NCBI GenBank assembly: GCA_934271735.1
Contig: CAKQSB010000027.1
Location: 1 to 10,019 of the forward strand
Source of the DNA: an uncultured Clostridia bacterium
GTDB taxonomy: Bacteria; Bacillota; Clostridia; Christensenellales; Borkfalkiaceae
Length of the DNA stretch: 10,019 bases
Reading direction: 5' to 3'
The notes under the pieces are model-generated. The model saw only the letters and a list, made by a program, of their open reading frames with translations. It made no database searches and had not been told where the DNA came from. Below are positions 1 through 6,457 of this stretch, piece after piece; position 1 is the first letter of the stretch, and each line of letters starts with the position of its first letter. Position numbers and translations under genes: made by a program.

Positions 1-467
1 ACGCTCGTTAAACTACCGCAAAAGGAAAACGCTTCATCTCCGATACTTGTCACGCTGCTCGGTATCGTAACGCTCGTTAAACTGTTGCAACCGGAAAATG
101 CAGAACCCGCAATACCGCGAGTTCCGAGTGTGATATTTACGGAAATAATAGTGTTATCAACAACACCGATCGCCCATTTATCGACATAAATAATCCCGTC
201 GGTTTTTATGTAAAGTTTTTCGTTGCAACCGGAAAACGCTTCATATCCGATACCTGCCACTCCTTCCGGTATCGTAACGCTTGTTAAGTCGCTGCAATTA
301 TAAAACGCCCCATCTCCGATACTTATCACGCTGTTCGGTATTTCAACGCTCGTTAAACCGCTGCAACCAGAAAACGTCCAATCTCCGATACTTGTCACGC
401 TGTTCGGTATTACCACGCTCGTTAAGCTGCTGCAATCGGCAAATGCCCAATTTCCGATACTTGTCAC
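1..467 (-). repeat. Coding tandem repeats of the LRR_5 domain
   Basis: On the DNA level, units of about 69 nt recur with the shared plus-strand core CGATACTTGTCACGCTG and ACGCTCGTTAAA. They correspond one-to-one with the protein LRR units. High DNA identity between neighbouring units suggests recent duplication or gene conversion, and makes the locus prone to copy-number change. Confidence 0.8.
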
Positions 468-893
468 AGGTATATTGTTATATGTATCCGGAATAACAAT
501 CTTTGTAGGATAAGTTGATTTATCATAATCGTCGCATGTGGATACAGAATAACCGCTTCCGTCATCAAGAAGAGTAAATTTAAACCATTTTGCGTCGGTC
601 GGCTCAATCTCCTCACTTTCATCCCCACTTTCGGTTGTGCTTTCGCTTTCAATCACTGACTCGTTCTCGCTTTCAGATTCCCCCGCCGAAATACTAACGT
701 TTTCCGATTCGCTTTGCAAAACGCTTTCTTTAAGGCTTTCTTTCGGGCTTTCGTTATCGAAATTACTTTCCGAGGAAGCATTTCCGCCATGCGAACCGCT
801 GCCCGTATTTCCTCCGACGGTGCACGAAGCAAGCGCAAGCGAGGAAACAATCAAAGCCAAAATCATAAAACATAATACAAAACATTTTTTCAT
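1..893 (-). CDS. BspA-type leucine-rich-repeat lipoprotein, C-terminus outside window
   Basis: No stop is reached before position 1, so 297 codons are visible. The product opens with a lipoprotein signal peptide: Lys2-Lys3, a hydrophobic stretch, then the lipobox L-A-S-C with lipidated Cys24. Residues about 34-85 are a Ser/Glu/Asn-rich linker, probably a flexible wall-spanning stalk. From about residue 143 come repeats of about 23 residues of the BspA/LRR_5 type (VTSIG.xAFxxCxxLTSVxIPxS). Three regular units are followed by a divergent island without the repeat (roughly plus 105-230), then two more, the last cut by the window edge. Start ATG at 893-891 is supported by AAGGAG seven bases upstream. 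Such proteins are surface-anchored outside the cell and often serve adhesion or ligand binding; the ligand here is unknown. It is a single-gene transcription unit with its own promoter. Family call is secure, role is inferred. Confidence 0.9.
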   Translation of the reverse strand, partial: MKKCFVLCFMILALIVSSLALASCTVGGNTGSGSHGGNASSESNFDNESPKESLKESVLQSESENVSISAGESESENESVIESESTTESGDESEEIEPTDAKWFKFTLLDDGSGYSVSTCDDYDKSTYPTKIVIPDTYNNIPVTSIGNWAFADCSSLTSVVIPNSVTSIGDWTFSGCSGLTSVEIPNSVISIGDGAFYNCSDLTSVTIPEGVAGIGYEAFSGCNEKLYIKTDGIIYVDKWAIGVVDNTIISVNITLGTRGIAGSAFSGCNSLTSVTIPSSVTSIGDEAFSFCGSLTS

Positions 894-914
894 CGTTTAA
901 TCTCCTTTTGTTTA

Positions 915-943
915 ATTATATACCACAATCAGTACTAAGTCAA
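915..943 (-). promoter_or_regulatory. Sigma-A promoter of the LRR lipoprotein gene
   Basis: Reading the minus strand, TTGACT (943-938) is followed by a 17-nt spacer and TATAAT (920-915). This is a near-consensus housekeeping promoter. The predicted transcript start near 908 leaves a leader of only about 15 nt that is almost entirely the ribosome binding site. Confidence 0.85.
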
Positions 944-1080
944 CAGAATGTATAACGAATTCACTAATCATTAAGAAAACAGCGTTATACAACAATCTTA
1001 CACAAGCTATATACTTTCACACTACGCTATACACATCATTCGCCCGCTTTTTATATTTCCGCCGACAAATAAAAATCTTG
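944..1080. other. Intergenic stretch with no recognised feature
   Basis: This AT-rich stretch lies between the LRR lipoprotein promoter and the palindromic repeat at 1081. I see no reading frame with a ribosome binding site, no strong hairpin and no tRNA-like fold. The complete gene-free gap is 894-1244; the rest of it is taken up by a promoter, a repeat and a terminator listed separately. Confidence 0.5.
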
Positions 1081-1163
1081 CCTTCTCCCTTTGGAGAAGG
1101 TGGCGGCGAACGCCGACGGAAGAGGACAAAAACCCTCGCCTCTTGGCGAATCCGACGGAAGAG
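1081..1163. repeat. Small palindromic interspersed repeat (REP/MITE-like), duplicated
   Basis: The module begins with a perfect 8-bp hairpin CCTTCTCC-CTTT-GGAGAAGG (1081-1100), followed by CGGCG-AA-CGCCG (1104-1115) and the tail CCGACGGAAGAG (1113-1124). A second, shorter module has the hairpin TCGCC-TCTT-GGCGA (1136-1149) and the same tail CCGACGGAAGAG (1152-1163). The 'TCTCCCTTTGGAGAAGGTGGC' type of sequence is, from general knowledge, scattered through many Clostridia genomes. The shared tail suggests two related copies in tandem. It is non-coding; assignment to a repeat family is by recognition, not by search. Confidence 0.65.
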
Positions 1164-1171
1164 AAAAAGAA

Positions 1172-1200
1172 AAAAGCCTTCCGGAATAAGGAAAGCTTTT
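1172..1200 (-). terminator. Intrinsic terminator after the crp/fnr-type gene
   Basis: On the minus strand an 11-bp stem (one G-T wobble) with the 7-nt loop TTATTCC runs 1200-1172 and is followed directly by a T-rich tract (TTCTTTTTC). It lies 44 nt past the stop of the Crp/Fnr-family gene and would end the secB-like/mscL/crp transcript. Confidence 0.85.
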
Positions 1201-1244
1201 ATTGCAAAAATCCGATTTTCCTATAATTAAACAGCGAAAACTTA

Positions 1245-1874
1245 TCAGACGATCGTTACTTTTCTGCGGTCGATTTTAACGATTCCGTCCTCGCGAAGCT
1301 TTTTGATTTCACGCATCATCGCGGTCCTGTCCGCAAAAATGAGATCGGCAAGGCGCGTGAGCGTGATGTTCAGATAGAACACGTTACTTCCCGCTTCCTC
1401 GGCGCAATTTTTGAAATAACAGATAAGTTTATCCCTCATCGTGCGCCCGAGCAAAACGTTTGTACGAGCGGCGTACGCCGCAATTCTTTTTTGCTGAGCC
1501 TTGACAAGATTTTTCAGAAATACGGGCGGAAGCTCGGAAAGATCGACTTCCGAAACGTCCGCAACACCGACGGTACATTTCGATTCCGCCGTGATAACCG
1601 CGTAATCTCTGCCCGAAAACTCGTTATTCGCGCCGTAACCGAACACTTCGCCGACGGAAATACGTTCAATAAGAGCGGTAGTCCCGTTTTCGTCGGTGCG
1701 GAGAGTTTCCGCCGCGCCGTCGACAAGACAATACGCCTTTCCGTCGTTCTTCCCGTAAACGAAAATTTGCTCGCCGCGCGGAAAAGTTCTATATTTAAAT
1801 TTCAATTTTTCCGTTACGAAAGCGATTTCTTCATCCGACAAGCCTTCGAAAAGGACGCATCTCGTTGTTTTCAT
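1245..1874 (-). CDS. Crp/Fnr-family transcriptional regulator
   Basis: The 209-residue product has the Crp/Fnr layout and length. Residues about 1-112 form a cyclic-nucleotide-binding-type beta roll (GEQIFVYG...AYCLVDGAAE...ISVGEVFGY), about 113-142 a dimerisation helix, and about 165-205 a winged helix-turn-helix (TLTRLADLIFADRTAMMREI). The N-terminal cysteine cluster of FNR iron-sulfur sensors is absent (cysteines at 6, 49, 100, 152, 157), and the cAMP-contacting Arg-Ser pair of Crp is not evident, so the effector is unknown. Start ATG at 1874 lies 6 nt after the mscL stop. The nearest purine-rich site (AAGGAAAA) is distant, so translation may be coupled to mscL. It may regulate its own operon or an envelope-stress or fermentative regulon; that is inference. 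Family call is secure. Confidence 0.9.
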   Translation of the reverse strand: MKTTRCVLFEGLSDEEIAFVTEKLKFKYRTFPRGEQIFVYGKNDGKAYCLVDGAAETLRTDENGTTALIERISVGEVFGYGANNEFSGRDYAVITAESKCTVGVADVSEVDLSELPPVFLKNLVKAQQKRIAAYAARTNVLLGRTMRDKLICYFKNCAEEAGSNVFYLNITLTRLADLIFADRTAMMREIKKLREDGIVKIDRRKVTIV

Positions 1875-1880
1875 AAGTTT

Positions 1881-2465
1881 TTATTTGTTTTCCTTTTTAA
1901 GTTCCTGAAGAATTTCCGCAAGGAGCTTTTCCGTTTCGGTGGGAACGGGCGGCTCGGGCTGTTTTACTTCTTCTTTCGGCTGCAGGCTTGCGGGTACGAA
2001 TTCGGGGTGCATATCCTGCATTCTCTTTACCCAGCGTTTTTCGCTCTTCGTGAGTTCTTCGCCCGCTTGAAGCTTTTTCTCGAGTTTTTCCCTCATAATC
2101 GCGTTTAGGTTGAGCTTTTCCGAAGCGTGATTGATAAATTTAACGATCGAGAACACGACGAACGCGATAAGAAGGAAGTTGATTATGGACGAGACGAACG
2201 CGCCCCAGTCTATGTAAATGGATTTCGAGAGGTCTACCGCTCCGTCCGTGTATACGGTGTGCAGAAACGTATAAACAGACTCGAGCGAACCTTCCTGTTT
2301 GCCGTTGCAAAGCCAGATTACCCAGTTGATAATGGGCTTTAAGATACCGTTTGAAAGAGCGGTTACGATTGCCGTGAACGCTCCGCCGACAATTACGCCG
2401 ACAGCCATATCGAGAACGTTACCCCTCTTTATGAAGTTGGCGAATTCTTTGAAAAATTTGCGCAT
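1881..2465 (-). CDS. mscL: Large-conductance mechanosensitive channel MscL, with elongated C-terminal linker
   Basis: MscL forms a homopentameric plasma-membrane pore that opens under membrane tension to release solutes after hypo-osmotic shock. The hallmark N-terminus MRKFFKEFANFIKRGNVLD is followed by TM1 (about 19-50, with the glycine-rich pore AVGVIVGGAF), a periplasm-side loop, and TM2 (about 88-111). The amphipathic end helix (TETEKLLAEILQELKK, 176-191) matches the family's cytoplasmic bundle. The protein has 194 residues against a usual 120-150; the excess is a charged and proline-rich linker (about 115-175). I chose ATG at 2465, which fits the family N-terminus. TTG at 2468, one codon upstream, has a better 8-nt spacing to AAGGAG and adds one residue. 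The ATG shares its A with the upstream TGA stop, so translation is probably coupled to the SecB-like gene. Confidence 0.95.
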   Translation of the reverse strand: MRKFFKEFANFIKRGNVLDMAVGVIVGGAFTAIVTALSNGILKPIINWVIWLCNGKQEGSLESVYTFLHTVYTDGAVDLSKSIYIDWGAFVSSIINFLLIAFVVFSIVKFINHASEKLNLNAIMREKLEKKLQAGEELTKSEKRWVKRMQDMHPEFVPASLQPKEEVKQPEPPVPTETEKLLAEILQELKKENK

Positions 2466-2884
2466 CAATTAAGATTCTCCTTGTTTTTATCTTCTGCTTT
2501 AACGGGGGTTTCCTCCGCTACGGTCGAATTTATTATCGGAAGAATATACGGCGGAATATTGCAGTTCGCCGTGAACGACGTTACCGCCGCACGAAGGAAC
2601 GGATAAAGAATATCGATCGCTTCTTCGGCGTAAACTCTCTGTTCCGCTTCTTTTTCGGCAACAAAATGACCGAACATAACGACGTTTAAATTAAACGGTA
2701 CGGGCGAGGAAATATCCTCGTTTACTCTTACCGAAAGGTTGACGAAAAGATTTTTTCCGTTCTGCCCGAGTTTGCTTTCTATTTTCGGCGTAATGTGGAA
2801 CTGCGTGTCCGGCTTTATCGCGCCGTTGAACTTGAACTCTATTTCGTTCACGCGGAACGTTACGAGCTTGATATGTCTGTCCAT
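2465..2884 (-). CDS. SecB-like protein-export chaperone
   Basis: The 139-residue protein resembles the SecB family (PF02556-type fold). An N-terminal strand pattern (FRVNEIEFKF, 10-19) leads to a mid-protein sheet (VNLSVRVNED, FNLNVVMFGHF) and then the diagnostic segment ILYPFLRAAVTSFTANCNIPPYILPIIN (given by position: 92-119), which parallels the ILFPYARECI...NLAPVNF region of E. coli SecB. SecB holds preproteins unfolded for SecA. True SecB is typical of Proteobacteria; Gram-positive relatives are less studied, and the mycobacterial one (Rv1957) serves a toxin-antitoxin system. No toxin-antitoxin pair is adjacent here. ATG at 2884 is preceded by AAGGAGAT at 6 nt. It is first in a tight operon with mscL and the Crp/Fnr gene. 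Family membership is fairly sure; a role in export is inferred. Confidence 0.75.
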   Translation of the reverse strand: MDRHIKLVTFRVNEIEFKFNGAIKPDTQFHITPKIESKLGQNGKNLFVNLSVRVNEDISSPVPFNLNVVMFGHFVAEKEAEQRVYAEEAIDILYPFLRAAVTSFTANCNIPPYILPIINSTVAEETPVKAEDKNKENLN

Positions 2885-2922
2885 AATTTTATCTCCTTAA
2901 ATCAAGTTAAATTAAGGCGAAA

Positions 2923-2970
2923 ACAAAATTCCGATATAACAAAATTCCGATATAAAAAAAATTCCGATAT
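2923..2970. repeat. Three direct repeats of about 16 nt in the SecB-like gene leader
   Basis: The sequence ACAAAATTCCGATATA occurs exactly twice in tandem (2923-2938 and 2939-2954), followed by a third copy of the core AAAATTCCGATAT (2958-2970). Core spacing is 16 and 17 nt, i.e. about one and a half helical turns. They lie 39-86 nt upstream of the start codon, where a promoter or operator would be. No clear -35/-10 pair could be assigned, so this may be a multi-site operator or a simple tandem duplication. Confidence 0.65.
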
Positions 2971-3025
2971 TCCGCCTTTTTAAATAATTTTAAAACAAAA
3001 AAAGTCTTTTGTCAATTAAAATGCC

Positions 3026-3067
3026 GAGCCGACGGCAAAAGACGTTAAATTCTTTTGCCGTCGGCTC
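3026..3067 (-). terminator. Perfect 17-bp stem-loop after ypeB, probable terminator
   Basis: Arms at 3026-3042 and 3051-3067 are perfectly complementary over 17 bp, with an 8-nt loop. On the minus strand it is followed by GGCATTTTAATTG, a modest T-rich tract. A smaller perfect hairpin (CGCTTTTA-CAT-TAAAAGCG, 3099-3117) overlaps the ypeB stop codon. The stem is very strong but the U-tract is weak, so a role in 3'-end protection is also possible. Confidence 0.7.
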
Positions 3068-3103
3068 AATAAATCGTTTAAAAATTATTTTTTTAAGCCG
3101 CTT

Positions 3104-5023
3104 TTACATTAAAAGCGTTCCCTGTTCGGTGTTTACTACCTTATATATTTCGACTTCTTTCAAAGTATTCGCGTCGATATACACGTAGTAAACGGAATCG
3201 TTGTGAGTTCCGATAAACTCGTAAGCAAGCGTTTCGCGGCCGTTTCCGATAGGAATAACCGCAACTCTTTCGTCCTTTACGTCTAAGTTCACGTTTACCT
3301 TTTCGAAAGCTTCGCCTATCGTGTGCTTGGCTTTTTTCATAAGTCTGTCGGTGTGGTTCAGAAGATAATTATCCGCGTCGAGACCGGTTATCGTTCCCGT
3401 TTCCATACATACGTTAACTTTAACAAGGTCGGGATACATAATAACACCGTCTTCCGTATACGCAAAATTAAGGTGTTCCGTGCCGCCGGAAGCGTAATTC
3501 CAGACGCATTTCATATCCTTATATCCGAGTTTTTCGAGGAACGTACCTGCTTTTTCGATACATTCTTCGTCCGAAAGCTTTACTTCCCCGCAAGGCTTAT
3601 AGGCGTTGAACATAACCACTTTTCCTCCGACCTCGGAAATCTGCGCGAAAATTTCGCCGCCTTTCGTCATAGAGGAAATATTGTAACAGGTTATGCTGCT
3701 GTTTTCGGTTTTCCCCGTAACGCTCGGCTTTCCTTCTCCGTAATCTTTGAATACTTCGCCGAAGATTTCCAGAGCTTTGTTTTCGTCGATCTTTTCGCCC
3801 GAAACCCCTTTAGCGGTTTTACTTTCGACGCCGTCCGAGAACGCGCCGTCGTAAATCATCTCGGGATAATCGACCGCGCCTTTTTCGAAATCGTTGAACT
3901 GAGCGATTATTATATCGTTGGCGTTGTTATCCTTTAATATACCGAAATCGTATTCTTCGCCGATTTTAGCCGAAAGAGTCGTTAAAGCTTCTTTTAAATC
4001 GGTGTTGATATTATACAGTTCGACGAGCCTTTCTATATCGTCATTAGTGAGCGTTTGCTCGTCTATAAGTCGATTATTGAGGTATTTTGCATAGTCGCCG
4101 ACCTGATTTACATACTTCGAAGCATAGTACTTGGACTCGTCCGTTATGGGGAGAGAGGCAAGCGAAGAATCGGCAAGATTGCTCTGAACCATAATGTCTC
4201 CGAGTATTCTCTGCTGACTTTCGGGATCACCCGAAACGAACAATTTTGACATATTCGTTTCGATATTGTCCACATATCCTACGAGGTCGTAAAACGCCCT
4301 TTCGGTAGCTTCAGTTCCTCCGTCCTTTTTACCGAAATCGAGAACGTCGGTGAAAAGGGAGAGGGCAAGAACCGAACCGAGAACGAGAACGGAACAACCG
4401 AGCGATATAACCGCCGCAAGCCAACCGCCGAGACCTCTCGAACGATTTTCTTTGCCGCGTTTCGCCCTTGTTTCGGCTTTTTTCATCTTTCTTTCGTTCG
4501 CGGCTTCGCGACGCTGACGTTTCATTTCCGCTCTTCTTTCCGCTTTAGCCTTTTTAAGCTCGGCTTTTCTCTCGGCTTTTTTGGCCTTGATTTTAAGTTT
4601 CGCCTGTTTTTCGCTCGCGATGCGTTTCTGTCGCTCTTCCTTACTTTCGTGTCTGAGTTCCTCGCGGCGTTTAAGTCTTTCTTCTCTTTTCGCGATACGC
4701 ATTTCCTTTAAGGACTCGTACTTCTTCTTTCTCGCTTCCGCCTTTGCCTTTCTTACCTGTTCTTTTTTCTGTTTTGCTTCTTCTTTCTTCTTTTTCTTTT
4801 CTTCCTTTTTGGCAAGTTTGGCTTTGGCTTTTTCTTCTCTCTTGCGCTCGTCGGCTTTCGCCTTTTTCTCGGGGGTTTTTTTGCTCTTTTTCGTTGCGCT
4901 GCCCGCCTGAGCCTTTTTCGCGTTGGTTTTACGTTTCGGAGGCGCAGTTTCGTTCGTTAAAGCCGCGTTTTCTACTTTTTCCATAGCGCTGTTTTCTTTT
5001 ACGTTATCTTTTCTTTCTTCCAT
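3104..5023 (-). CDS. ypeB: YpeB-family germination protein with a long charged N-terminal extension
   Basis: YpeB is the membrane-associated partner that SleB needs to accumulate in the spore; the two are mutually dependent. Residues about 240-400 form the YpeB N-terminal helical domain with the recognisable PEMIYDGAFSDGVE motif (387-400), and about 405-630 contain the PepSY-type repeats (e.g. KALEIFGEVFKDYG, EECIEKAGTFLEKLGYKD). One transmembrane helix lies at about 199-224. Unusually, residues 1-198 precede it: about 45-195 are almost only Lys, Glu, Arg and Ala, predicted as a long charged helix or coiled coil, in the forespore cytoplasm if the N-terminus is inside. Typical YpeB has about 450 residues and starts near the membrane helix; this one has 639. 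ATG at 5023 follows sleB by 9 nt, with AAGGAGG overlapping the sleB stop codon. An alternative internal start that removes the extension has no comparable ribosome binding site that I noticed. Confidence 0.9.
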   Translation of the reverse strand: MEERKDNVKENSAMEKVENAALTNETAPPKRKTNAKKAQAGSATKKSKKTPEKKAKADERKREEKAKAKLAKKEEKKKKKEEAKQKKEQVRKAKAEARKKKYESLKEMRIAKREERLKRREELRHESKEERQKRIASEKQAKLKIKAKKAERKAELKKAKAERRAEMKRQRREAANERKMKKAETRAKRGKENRSRGLGGWLAAVISLGCSVLVLGSVLALSLFTDVLDFGKKDGGTEATERAFYDLVGYVDNIETNMSKLFVSGDPESQQRILGDIMVQSNLADSSLASLPITDESKYYASKYVNQVGDYAKYLNNRLIDEQTLTNDDIERLVELYNINTDLKEALTTLSAKIGEEYDFGILKDNNANDIIIAQFNDFEKGAVDYPEMIYDGAFSDGVESKTAKGVSGEKIDENKALEIFGEVFKDYGEGKPSVTGKTENSSITCYNISSMTKGGEIFAQISEVGGKVVMFNAYKPCGEVKLSDEECIEKAGTFLEKLGYKDMKCVWNYASGGTEHLNFAYTEDGVIMYPDLVKVNVCMETGTITGLDADNYLLNHTDRLMKKAKHTIGEAFEKVNVNLDVKDERVAVIPIGNGRETLAYEFIGTHNDSVYYVYIDANTLKEVEIYKVVNTEQGTLLM

Positions 5024-5032
5024 AACTCCTCC

Positions 5033-5749
5033 TTAAAGCGCAAACACGTGAGAACCTATCGTCACCACGGTTTTCCTCGAGAAAATCCATTTGCTGGTCG
5101 CGACCGCAGGGTTGTAATAATACAAACTTCCGTAAGACGGATCCCAGCCGTTCATAGCGTCCTTTGCCGCCGAAAGCGCGGTTGCGTTCGGAGCCATATT
5201 TATCTGCCCGTCGCTCACGCAGGTGAACGCGTAAGGCTGATAGATGACCGCCGAAATGGTGTTCGGGAAAGACGAACTTTTAATTCTGTTTAAAACCACG
5301 GCTCCCACCGCGACTTGTCCCGAATAAGTTTCTCCTCTCGCTTCCGCGTAAATAAGCCTTGCGAGAAGATTAACGTCGGAACTCGAGTAAACCGAATTCG
5401 TTTTCTGAGACGAGGTGGCGTAAATTCCCAGAGCGTTAAGAGTTTTGGTACCGACTATTCCGTCCGCCGTAAGGCTGTTTTTTTTCTGAAATAAAATTAC
5501 CGCTTTGCGCGTTCCCGAACCGAAGATTCCGTCGACCGCACCGCTGTAATAACCCCAGTTTTTGAGTTTTTGTTGTACTTGTTTTACGGTAGAACCCGTG
5601 CTTCCCTGTTTTAAAGCGAGCGTTTCCACGGCTTCGATCTTCATTTTAGCCGCGCCCGTCGCGTTACGTTGAATCACGACGGCAGAAAACGTGCAGCAAA
5701 GCGCAAGAATGACCGCAAAAAAAGCAAGTCTGGTTATTTTTCTGTTCAT
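5033..5749 (-). CDS. sleB: Spore cortex-lytic enzyme SleB
   Basis: SleB is a lytic transglycosylase that cleaves muramic-delta-lactam-containing cortex peptidoglycan during germination. The 238-residue product has an N-terminal signal or anchor (hydrophobic 8-26), a PG_binding_1 domain at about 47-108 (GSTGSTVKQVQQKLKNWGYY, DGIFGSGTRKAV.LFQ, DGIVGTKT), a short Ser-rich linker, and the Hydrolase_2/SleB catalytic domain at 125-238. The domain includes LLARLIYAEARGE with the likely catalytic Glu136, GQVAVGAVVLNRI, and the conserved C-terminal YYYNP and W.FSR. Length and order fit the family. ATG at 5749 has AAGGAG 11 nt upstream. A second, out-of-frame ATG lies at 5756. The ribosome binding site is sequestered in a hairpin (see 5757-5804). 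No convincing sigma-G promoter was found in the 87-nt gap, so readthrough from spoIIR is likely. Confidence 0.96.
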   Translation of the reverse strand: MNRKITRLAFFAVILALCCTFSAVVIQRNATGAAKMKIEAVETLALKQGSTGSTVKQVQQKLKNWGYYSGAVDGIFGSGTRKAVILFQKKNSLTADGIVGTKTLNALGIYATSSQKTNSVYSSSDVNLLARLIYAEARGETYSGQVAVGAVVLNRIKSSSFPNTISAVIYQPYAFTCVSDGQINMAPNATALSAAKDAMNGWDPSYGSLYYYNPAVATSKWIFSRKTVVTIGSHVFAL

Positions 5750-5756
5750 TTTGCAT

Positions 5757-5804
5757 AACTCCTTTTCTTATTTGCTTTTTCCGATCGTATTAAGAAAAGG
5801 AGTT
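5757..5804 (-). promoter_or_regulatory. Hairpin that sequesters the sleB ribosome binding site
   Basis: The arms AACTCCTTTTCTTA (minus strand, 5804-5791) and TAAGAAAAGGAGTT (5770-5757) are perfectly complementary over 14 bp, with a 20-nt loop between. The second arm contains the sleB Shine-Dalgarno AAGGAG, and the first is an anti-Shine-Dalgarno. No T-tract follows, so it is not a normal terminator. In a transcript that enters from spoIIR, translation of sleB would be blocked unless the stem is opened. The pairing is seen directly; control of translation is inferred. Confidence 0.7.
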
Positions 5805-5836
5805 TTCGCCGGGAAACGCCGAAAAATCAATCTTTT

Positions 5837-6376
5837 TCAGCCCGCGTTTTTGCTCGTTTTCTTCTTCCGGTCGGAGATTATCTCTGCTATTTTCGAGCGG
5901 TACTTAACGTTTTCGCCCGACGTAAAACAGAGTGGCGGATACACGACGCACCACCAATTGTCGCCTTCCGCTTTTCCGAGTTCCACGATAACCGCGTCGT
6001 AATACCCGCTTTCCAAAGTTAAATCGCCGTATACTCTCGTGGGGAACTTTTCGTTCCTTATCTTAACGGAGGAAGAATACCCGTATCCGTTTGATTTAAG
6101 TATGCCGTCGATTCTTTTTTCCATATCTTCTTTAAGCGAAGATATTACGTCCGCAGCCTCGTCTTTACTTTGACAATCGGCAAGATACGGGGTGAGATAA
6201 GGAACTATATCGTCTCTGATTTTGTACTTTATGCTCTGGTCGTACGCGCTGTCGGAATTAGCGCGGATATGTATCCGCAAATATTCCGCTTTTTCGCTTA
6301 CGCCGCTTCCCGTTCCGCACGCAATCGTCATAAGTATTATGATTAGTAATTCCAAACTTATGCAAAATTTTTTCAT
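5837..6376 (-). CDS. spoIIR: Stage II sporulation protein R
   Basis: SpoIIR is made in the forespore, secreted into the intermembrane space, and triggers the mother-cell protease SpoIIGA to activate pro-sigma-E. The 179-residue product has an N-terminal signal segment (hydrophobic about 8-19) followed by the family hallmarks LRIHIRANSDSAYDQ (33-47), FPTRVYGDLTLESGYYDA (111-128) and GDNWWCVVYPPLCF (138-151). The last includes the paired tryptophans and two cysteines (143, 150). Length is slightly below many relatives. ATG at 6376 is preceded by AGAGGA at a 7-nt spacing. It lies 87 nt upstream of sleB and downstream of ispE, and it has a sigma-F-type promoter of its own. The C-terminal tail (DRKKKTSKNAG) is basic and probably disordered. 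Identification is secure. Confidence 0.96.
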   Translation of the reverse strand: MKKFCISLELLIIILMTIACGTGSGVSEKAEYLRIHIRANSDSAYDQSIKYKIRDDIVPYLTPYLADCQSKDEAADVISSLKEDMEKRIDGILKSNGYGYSSSVKIRNEKFPTRVYGDLTLESGYYDAVIVELGKAEGDNWWCVVYPPLCFTSGENVKYRSKIAEIISDRKKKTSKNAG

Positions 6377-6457
6377 AGAATAATCCTCTTTTTCTTATTT
6401 TTGATTAAAGACAAGCGGGGCGTCTCTTCTTAAACCCGTTTGCCTGTCGGCAAAGAG

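Noticed and set aside
1245..1874. FNR-type oxygen sensor
   Set aside because: The characteristic N-terminal cysteine cluster is missing, so only the broad Crp/Fnr family is claimed.
1491..2108. A 205-codon plus-strand frame
   Set aside because: It lies antisense across the crp/fnr-type gene and mscL, both of which have clear family matches; its Phe/Arg-rich sequence has no recognisable domain.
2923..2970. CRISPR-like repeats
   Set aside because: The copies are contiguous with no spacers, too short, and no cas gene is present.
3323..3937. A 204-codon plus-strand frame
   Set aside because: It is antisense to the PepSY-bearing part of ypeB and shows no family motif or start signal.
4581..4910. 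A plus-strand frame rich in Phe, Leu and Ser that looks like a membrane protein
   Set aside because: It is the exact antisense of the Lys/Glu/Arg-rich part of ypeB; AAG/GAA/AGA codons read backwards give CTT/TTC/TCT. It has no ribosome binding site.
5771..5836. A sigma-G promoter for sleB
   Set aside because: AATACGA and GGAAAAAGC partly resemble forespore -10 boxes but no matching -35 box stands at a suitable distance.
5837..6376. SpoIIR as a lipoprotein
   Set aside because: Cys20 follows a hydrophobic stretch, but the residues before it (T-I-A) do not make a good lipobox, so only secretion is inferred.
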